NCBI GenBank assembly: GCA_050330055.1
Contig: JBHJOF010000132.1
Coordinates: forward strand, 1 to 9,205
Direction of reading: 5' to 3'
Source of the DNA: JBHJOF01 sp050330055
GTDB lineage: Bacteria; Pseudomonadota; Alphaproteobacteria; Kiloniellales; JAKSDN01
DNA: 9,205 nt
The first letter of the stretch is position 1. Each line of letters opens with the position of its first letter. A program made the position numbers and the translations under genes. Below, piece after piece: positions 7,199-9,205 of this stretch. The notes beneath the pieces are model-generated. The model made no database searches and was not told the DNA's origin. It saw only the letters and a program-made list of their open reading frames with translations.

Positions 7199-7229
7199 AC
7201 TCTAGCATGTTGCGGCTGGGTCTGCTCAA
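7199..7229 (-). promoter_or_regulatory. Weak candidate promoter for murA
   Basis: On the minus strand TTGAGC (7229-7224) and TAGAGT (7204-7199) are separated by 19 nt, each a 4/6 match to the sigma70 hexamers. The -35 overlaps the stop codon of the small upstream gene. The spacing is longer than optimal, so support is modest; position ahead of murA is the main argument. Confidence 0.25.
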
Positions 7230-7450
7230 GGCTCGCGGCCCCCTGGCGCCAATGGGCCGGCCGTTGGCCCAGAGACAGGGGCGGACTCCTGTGACGACTG
7301 GAGGCGGGCCCGCGCCTGCGCCTTGCGCCGCTTCAGGTTGTCGCGCAGCGCCTGGCTCAGCCGCTCGGCCCGTGCGTCCCCCGTCCCGGCCCGTTCTTTT
7401 CGCACGGCCCCCTCTTGTCGCACAGGAGATGTTGACGCTTTGCTAACCAT
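7226..7450 (-). CDS. Small basic protein upstream of murA (conserved hypothetical type)
   Basis: The 74-residue product is strongly basic, with an Arg/Lys/Ala helix at about 27-51 (RAERLSQALRDNLKRRKAQA) and a disordered Pro/Gly-rich tail. Small proteins with an AERLxxALRxNLxRRKxQARAR core are familiar upstream of murA in alphaproteobacteria; their function is unknown to me. Position, strand and that core make it a credible gene and not a frame ghost. ATG at 7450 would give a nearly leaderless message from the promoter at 7459-7487. A GTG 15 codons further in, at 7405, has a GAGG-rich stretch just upstream and could be the true start. The basic helix might bind nucleic acid, which is inference only. 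It lies 177 nt upstream of murA on the same strand. Confidence 0.6.
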   Translation of the reverse strand: MVSKASTSPVRQEGAVRKERAGTGDARAERLSQALRDNLKRRKAQARARLQSSQESAPVSGPTAGPLAPGGREP

Positions 7451-7458
7451 CGCCGGGC

Positions 7459-7487
7459 ACTCTGCGCGGCGACTGTGGCCAGGTCAA
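7459..7487 (-). promoter_or_regulatory. Candidate promoter of the small basic protein gene
   Basis: TTGACC (7487-7482, minus strand) is 17 nt from CAGAGT (7464-7459). The -35 is a good match and the spacing is optimal, while the -10 is weak as is usual in GC-rich alphaproteobacteria. The -10 ends only 8 nt before the ATG at 7450, so the transcript would be close to leaderless or would use the internal GTG start. Confidence 0.4.
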
Positions 7488-7507
7488 GGCAAGGGGTCAA
7501 GGCAAGC
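7482..7507. repeat. Tandem 13-bp repeat containing TTGACC boxes
   Basis: Two head-to-tail copies with a 13-bp period, GGTCAAGGCAAGG (7482-7494) and GGTCAAGGCAAGC (7495-7507), differ only in the last base. On the minus strand each copy carries a TTGACC hexamer; the gene-proximal copy forms the -35 of the candidate promoter at 7459-7487. It could be a duplicated regulator site or a replication-slippage product. Confidence 0.7.
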
Positions 7508-7625
7508 CCGTCGGCCGCCACCGGGCGATGGCCGGGGCCGCGTCTGGGGGTTGCCTTCGTACCGGGCTGGTGGCAAGGTCCGCCCCGCTCGGGCAGGATA
7601 CCCCCGACAGAATGCCCAACCGGAT

Positions 7626-7659
7626 GCCGCCGTAGCTCAGGGGTAGAGCACACCCTTCG
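7626..7659 (+). pseudogene. 5' half of a tRNA gene, probably tRNA-Thr(CGT), broken in the anticodon
   Basis: Bases fit tRNA positions one by one: acceptor 5' strand GCCGCCG (7626-7632), TA (7633-7634), D-stem GCTC (7635-7638), D-loop AGGGGTA, D-stem GAGC (7646-7649), A26, anticodon 5' stem CACCC (7651-7655), then TTCG (7656-7659). In alphaproteobacterial tRNA-Thr(CGT) the loop reads TTCGTAA followed by the complementary stem; here the match stops after TTCG. No anticodon 3' stem, T-arm or matching acceptor 3' strand follows, so it cannot make a functional tRNA. The 19-nt D-arm block is too specific for chance. Isotype is inferred from the acceptor and anticodon stem and is less sure than the tRNA call itself; Gly-type tRNAs share much of the D-arm. 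The junction coincides with the left end of the phage-like region. Confidence 0.7.
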
Positions 7660-8365
7660 CCGTCTTCTCGTCCAGCGAGCGCCCACCGCCGAGCTGGGTC
7701 GCCTGCGCGAACTCCTTGATGGTGTGGCCGCAGCCCAGCACCCACCAGATCGCCGAGCCGGCCGGCGAGGCGTAGCCGCCGAGAATCTTCATGGCGCGCG
7801 CCACGGCCTCGCGCCCCGCCACCATGCCATTCGAGAGATCGCGGACTCCCGAGGCCTTGATCCGCGCCGGGTTCGAGGCGTGCAGCGGGTCGAGCCGCGC
7901 CAGGCGGAAGGCCTCCTCGAACTGGCGCCCGGCGGCCAGCTCGTCGCGGTCGATCGAGCCGTTACGGAACAGCGTCGCCAGCGTGTCATAGGCGCGGTGC
8001 GGATGGCCGGCCCGACCCTCGGCGTCGGGGATCTGCTGCGCCAGGCGCTCGACCACGGGCCCCTGGCGTCCGGGACGTCCGGGTCGCTCGTCCGTCACCG
8101 CGCGGTGCTGGGCGCGGAAGTCGAGCGGCTTGCGCGCCTCGGAAGCCAGGGTGCGCTGCCGGCCGTGCGCCTGGATCAGGGCGGCAACCGTACGGCTGCG
8201 CGTTAGGCAGGCCACGGCATAAGCCTCCCAGGCCTTGCGGTCGCTGAGCGGCGCATCGGGCAGTGGCGGCTCGGGCGGCAGCTCGAGGTGCGGGTAGGCG
8301 GGCCTCCCGCCGTCCTTGACATCGCCCTTGTCCATGCGCCGCCGTCTGCCCTGCTTCTGCGCCAC
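7637..8365 (-). CDS. Phage-associated protein of unknown function, C-terminus altered by the tRNA junction
   Basis: The 242-residue product has a basic N-terminus (KQGRRRRMDKG), a Pro-rich linker and a conserved-looking C-terminal half: YDTLATLFRNGSIDRDELAAGRQF at about 126-149 and ILGGYASPAGSAIWWVLG at 194-211. I recognise this layout from uncharacterised proteins of alphaproteobacterial prophages, in which the chain goes on past an A-x-G-I/V-L block with another dozen or so residues. Here it ends abruptly as AKGVL-YP-stop, and the codons for GVLYP and the TGA are read from the antisense of the tRNA D-arm. The tail therefore looks truncated by recombination. The start is GTG at 8365 with AAGGGAGGG 6 nt upstream; an ATG 10 codons later is less well placed. 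No membrane segment is evident. Its role is unknown; genes of this type sit near regulators or terminase genes. Confidence 0.75.
   Translation of the reverse strand: MAQKQGRRRRMDKGDVKDGGRPAYPHLELPPEPPLPDAPLSDRKAWEAYAVACLTRSRTVAALIQAHGRQRTLASEARKPLDFRAQHRAVTDERPGRPGRQGPVVERLAQQIPDAEGRAGHPHRAYDTLATLFRNGSIDRDELAAGRQFEEAFRLARLDPLHASNPARIKASGVRDLSNGMVAGREAVARAMKILGGYASPAGSAIWWVLGCGHTIKEFAQATQLGGGRSLDEKTAKGVLYP
7646..7659. other. Putative attachment-site core at tRNA/phage junction
   Basis: GAGCACACCCTTCG is both the anticodon-side part of the broken tRNA and, on the other strand, reads as codons A-K-G-V-L of the phage-type protein, which fit that protein's own conserved tail. Shared sequence of this kind at a junction is what site-specific integration into an anticodon arm would leave. 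The second copy, outside the window, would be needed to prove it. Confidence 0.4.
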
Positions 8366-8476
8366 CGCGAACCCTCCCTTGGTCTCTGCAACAGTCTTGG
8401 ATTGGACGGCCGTGCCCCTCGACTGGGCGCTGCTGCGGCGCTGCCGCCGTCGCGAAACCAGCCACCCTGTTTTGAT

Positions 8477-8908
8477 CTAGCGCTGGCTGCGCTCCGGCCC
8501 TTCACCGGCGTCCCGCGCGCCATCCGAATCCGGCACCAGAAACAGCCGCGGCAGATGCGCGCGGCAATAGGACTCTCCCGCCAGCGTCGGCGCGCCGCAC
8601 TTGTCGGCATCGGCGAAGGGACCGTCGCCATAGAGCCACTGGCAACTCACCGGCCGCGGCCCGAGATCGGCGCCAGAGGCGAAGGGAGAGCGCAAGCTGG
8701 GCGCCCGCGGAAAGGCCAGCAGCACCACCGAACCGCCGCTGGCTTGCTGCCGCCAGCGCCGCCGCTCGGCCCGGACCAGCAGCGCCTCGCGCCGCGCCTG
8801 CGCCGCCGCCGTCCTATAGGCGAGCAGCGTCGCGTCGCCCGGGCTGCCCGTTGAACAGCCGCCGGCAGCGGCGCCTGAACTGCCACCGAAGCGCGCTTTC
8901 CGATCCAC
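8477..8908 (-). CDS. GcrA-like small protein with a Cys3-His motif, phage-type
   Basis: The 143-residue product has a basic, Ala/Arg-rich helix (about 32-55) and a C-terminal motif Cys89-Gln-Trp ... Gly-Asp ... Cys104-Gly ... Tyr-Cys115-x-x-His118. This resembles the C-terminal motif of GcrA cell-cycle regulators (CxWP-GDP, CG, YCxxH) and suggests a bound metal. The N-terminal GcrA DNA-binding helix-turn-helix is not recognisable, so it is GcrA-like only at the C-terminus. I chose GTG at 8908, which has AAGGGAGG 4 nt upstream. An in-frame TTG at 8983 would start inside the promoter -35. It is divergent from the CI-like gene and the first of two leftward genes, as expected for a phage early regulator. 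Short GcrA-related proteins are frequent in alphaproteobacterial phages; what this one regulates is unknown. Confidence 0.7.
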   Translation of the reverse strand: MDRKARFGGSSGAAAGGCSTGSPGDATLLAYRTAAAQARREALLVRAERRRWRQQASGGSVVLLAFPRAPSLRSPFASGADLGPRPVSCQWLYGDGPFADADKCGAPTLAGESYCRAHLPRLFLVPDSDGARDAGEGPERSQR

Positions 8909-8955
8909 GATGCCTCCCTTTTCCCGCCTGCCTGCGGCCCTGCGCCACGCCCACG

Positions 8956-8983
8956 ACGATACAATCTGCAGCGCCAATGTCAA
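8956..8983 (-). promoter_or_regulatory. Leftward promoter of the GcrA-like gene
   Basis: A perfect TTGACA (8983-8978, minus strand) is followed after 16 nt by TATCGT (8961-8956). Transcription would start near 8949, leaving a leader of about 40 nt that includes the AAGGGAGG ribosome-binding site before the GTG at 8908. The -35 overlaps the operator palindrome at 8981-8992, so a bound repressor would block it. Confidence 0.6.
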
Positions 8984-8992
8984 TACGAATTG
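8981..8992. promoter_or_regulatory. Operator palindrome 1 (CAATACGAATTG)
   Basis: This 12-bp site has dyad symmetry of the form CAATnCGnATTG and overlaps the -35 of the leftward promoter. Nearly the same sequence recurs at 9021-9032, centre-to-centre distance 40 bp, close to four helical turns. It is the likely binding site of the adjacent CI-like repressor; that link is inference from position. Confidence 0.6.
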
Positions 8993-8995
8993 TGT

Positions 8996-9024
8996 TGGAC
9001 AGGACTAGAACGAACCACTACAAT
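8996..9024 (+). promoter_or_regulatory. Rightward promoter of the CI-like repressor gene
   Basis: TGGACA (8996-9001) and TACAAT (9019-9024), each 5/6 to consensus, are spaced by exactly 17 nt. The predicted start point near 9031 leaves only about four bases before the ATG at 9035, and no Shine-Dalgarno sequence is possible, so the repressor message would be nearly leaderless, as for lambda cI transcribed from its maintenance promoter. Confidence 0.6.
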
Positions 9025-9032
9025 ACGCATTG
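9021..9032. promoter_or_regulatory. Operator palindrome 2 (CAATACGCATTG)
   Basis: This is the second copy of the CAATnCGnATTG palindrome, differing from copy 1 at one base. It overlaps the -10 and predicted start point of the repressor promoter, which suits negative autoregulation. It runs into an extra palindrome ATTGCAAT (9029-9036) reaching the repressor start codon. Confidence 0.6.
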
Positions 9033-9034
9033 CA

Positions 9035-9205
9035 ATGAATGCCCCGACCACACCCGCAGCCACACCGGCGGATCGTCTGCGCTGGGCGCGCCTGCAGGCC
9101 GGCTATGCTTCGGCCGCCGCCTTCGCGCGCGAGGCCGCCGTGCCCGAGGTGACCTACCGGGCGCACGAGAAGGGCCCGCGCCTGCCCGGTGGCCGCGGCC
9201 TGTCC
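9035..9205 (+). CDS. CI-like phage repressor, N-terminal HTH part (3' end outside window)
   Basis: 57 codons are visible and stay open to the right edge. After a short Pro/Thr/Ala-rich start, residues about 13-47 (RLRWARLQAGYASAAAFA, then VPEVTYRAHEKG) form an XRE-type helix-turn-helix of the kind found at the N-terminus of alphaproteobacterial prophage repressors. There the recognition helix region typically reads xxTYRAHExG. Such proteins commonly carry a C-terminal S24 (LexA/CI-like) peptidase domain, which would lie beyond the window and is unseen. The ATG at 9035 is the only plausible start, a few bases after the predicted transcription start. Divergent orientation to the GcrA-like gene and paired palindromes in between support a lysogeny repressor controlling both promoters. 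Confidence 0.8.
   Translation, partial: MNAPTTPAATPADRLRWARLQAGYASAAAFAREAAVPEVTYRAHEKGPRLPGGRGLS

Larger units (their letters stand above)
7646..9205. mobile_element. Left end of a prophage or prophage-like element (continues right)
   Basis: The region starts where tRNA similarity breaks off and contains a CI-like repressor, a divergent GcrA-like gene and a phage-type protein, with an operator-bearing divergent promoter. This is the layout of a phage immunity and early region. No integrase or structural gene lies within the window, so completeness cannot be judged. The left boundary is placed within GAGCACACCCTTCG (7646-7659), the stretch shared by the tRNA and the coding frame of the phage-type gene, and is good to about 15 nt. 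Confidence 0.6.

Noticed and set aside
7626..7700. A complete tRNA gene at this place
   Set aside because: No anticodon 3' stem, T-arm or acceptor 3' strand could be fitted downstream of TTCG.
7475..8206. A 243-codon plus-strand open frame crossing the tRNA fragment
   Set aside because: It runs through the tRNA 5' half and antisense to the phage-type gene, with no family resemblance.
7986..8465. A 159-codon minus-strand frame overlapping the phage-type gene
   Set aside because: It overlaps, in another frame, the gene at 7637-8365, which has a strong ribosome-binding site and a conserved-looking domain; this frame is Arg/Gly/Ala-rich without motifs.
8909..8983. TTG start at 8983 for the GcrA-like gene
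   Set aside because: That TTG is part of the TTGACA -35 box; the GTG at 8908 has AAGGGAGG upstream.

Overview
The window is GC-rich DNA (roughly two thirds G+C by eye) from a member of the Alphaproteobacteria, most likely a Rhodospirillales-like lineage. The evidence is the gene order murA - DUF2948 - hisG - hisD - UPF0262 - LMW phosphatase - infA - maf - RNase E/G, which is a known alphaproteobacterial block, together with two small families (DUF2948, UPF0262) that are essentially restricted to this class. No taxon below class can be fixed from the sequence alone.

Positions 1-7450 hold a compact, entirely minus-strand housekeeping cluster. Reading in the direction of transcription (right to left) it contains: a small basic protein (7226-7450), murA (5762-7048), DUF2948 (5216-5749), short-form hisG (4358-5020), hisD (3064-4368), UPF0262 (2500-2994), a low-molecular-weight phosphatase (2050-2493), infA (1685-1903), maf (1020-1670) and an RNase E/G-family protein that runs off the left edge (1-1023). 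hisG/hisD overlap by 11 nt and maf/RNase by 4 nt (GTGA). Other gaps are 6-14 nt, so translation is largely coupled. Wider gaps before murA, hisG, UPF0262 and infA are where internal promoters could sit; an AT-rich promoter-like island lies before infA. The cluster mixes peptidoglycan precursor synthesis, two histidine steps, translation initiation, nucleotide-pool sanitation and RNA processing.

At 7626-7659 there is the 5' half of a tRNA gene, probably tRNA-Thr(CGT): acceptor strand, complete D-arm, half of the anticodon stem and the first loop bases. It breaks off inside the anticodon and continues directly into foreign-looking DNA.

From about 7650 to the right edge is the left end of a prophage or prophage-like element. 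It holds a phage-type protein whose C-terminus is cut by the tRNA junction (7637-8365, minus), a small protein with a GcrA-like Cys/His motif (8477-8908, minus), and a divergent CI-like repressor running off the right edge (9035-9205, plus). Between the last two genes is a compact immunity-style switch: divergent sigma70-like promoters, each overlapped by one copy of a 12-bp palindrome of form CAATnCGnATTG, with the repressor mRNA predicted to be almost leaderless.

The most interesting points are the broken tRNA/phage-gene junction, the two-operator divergent switch, and an RNase E/G paralogue that keeps both catalytic aspartates but lacks the 5'-sensor segment.
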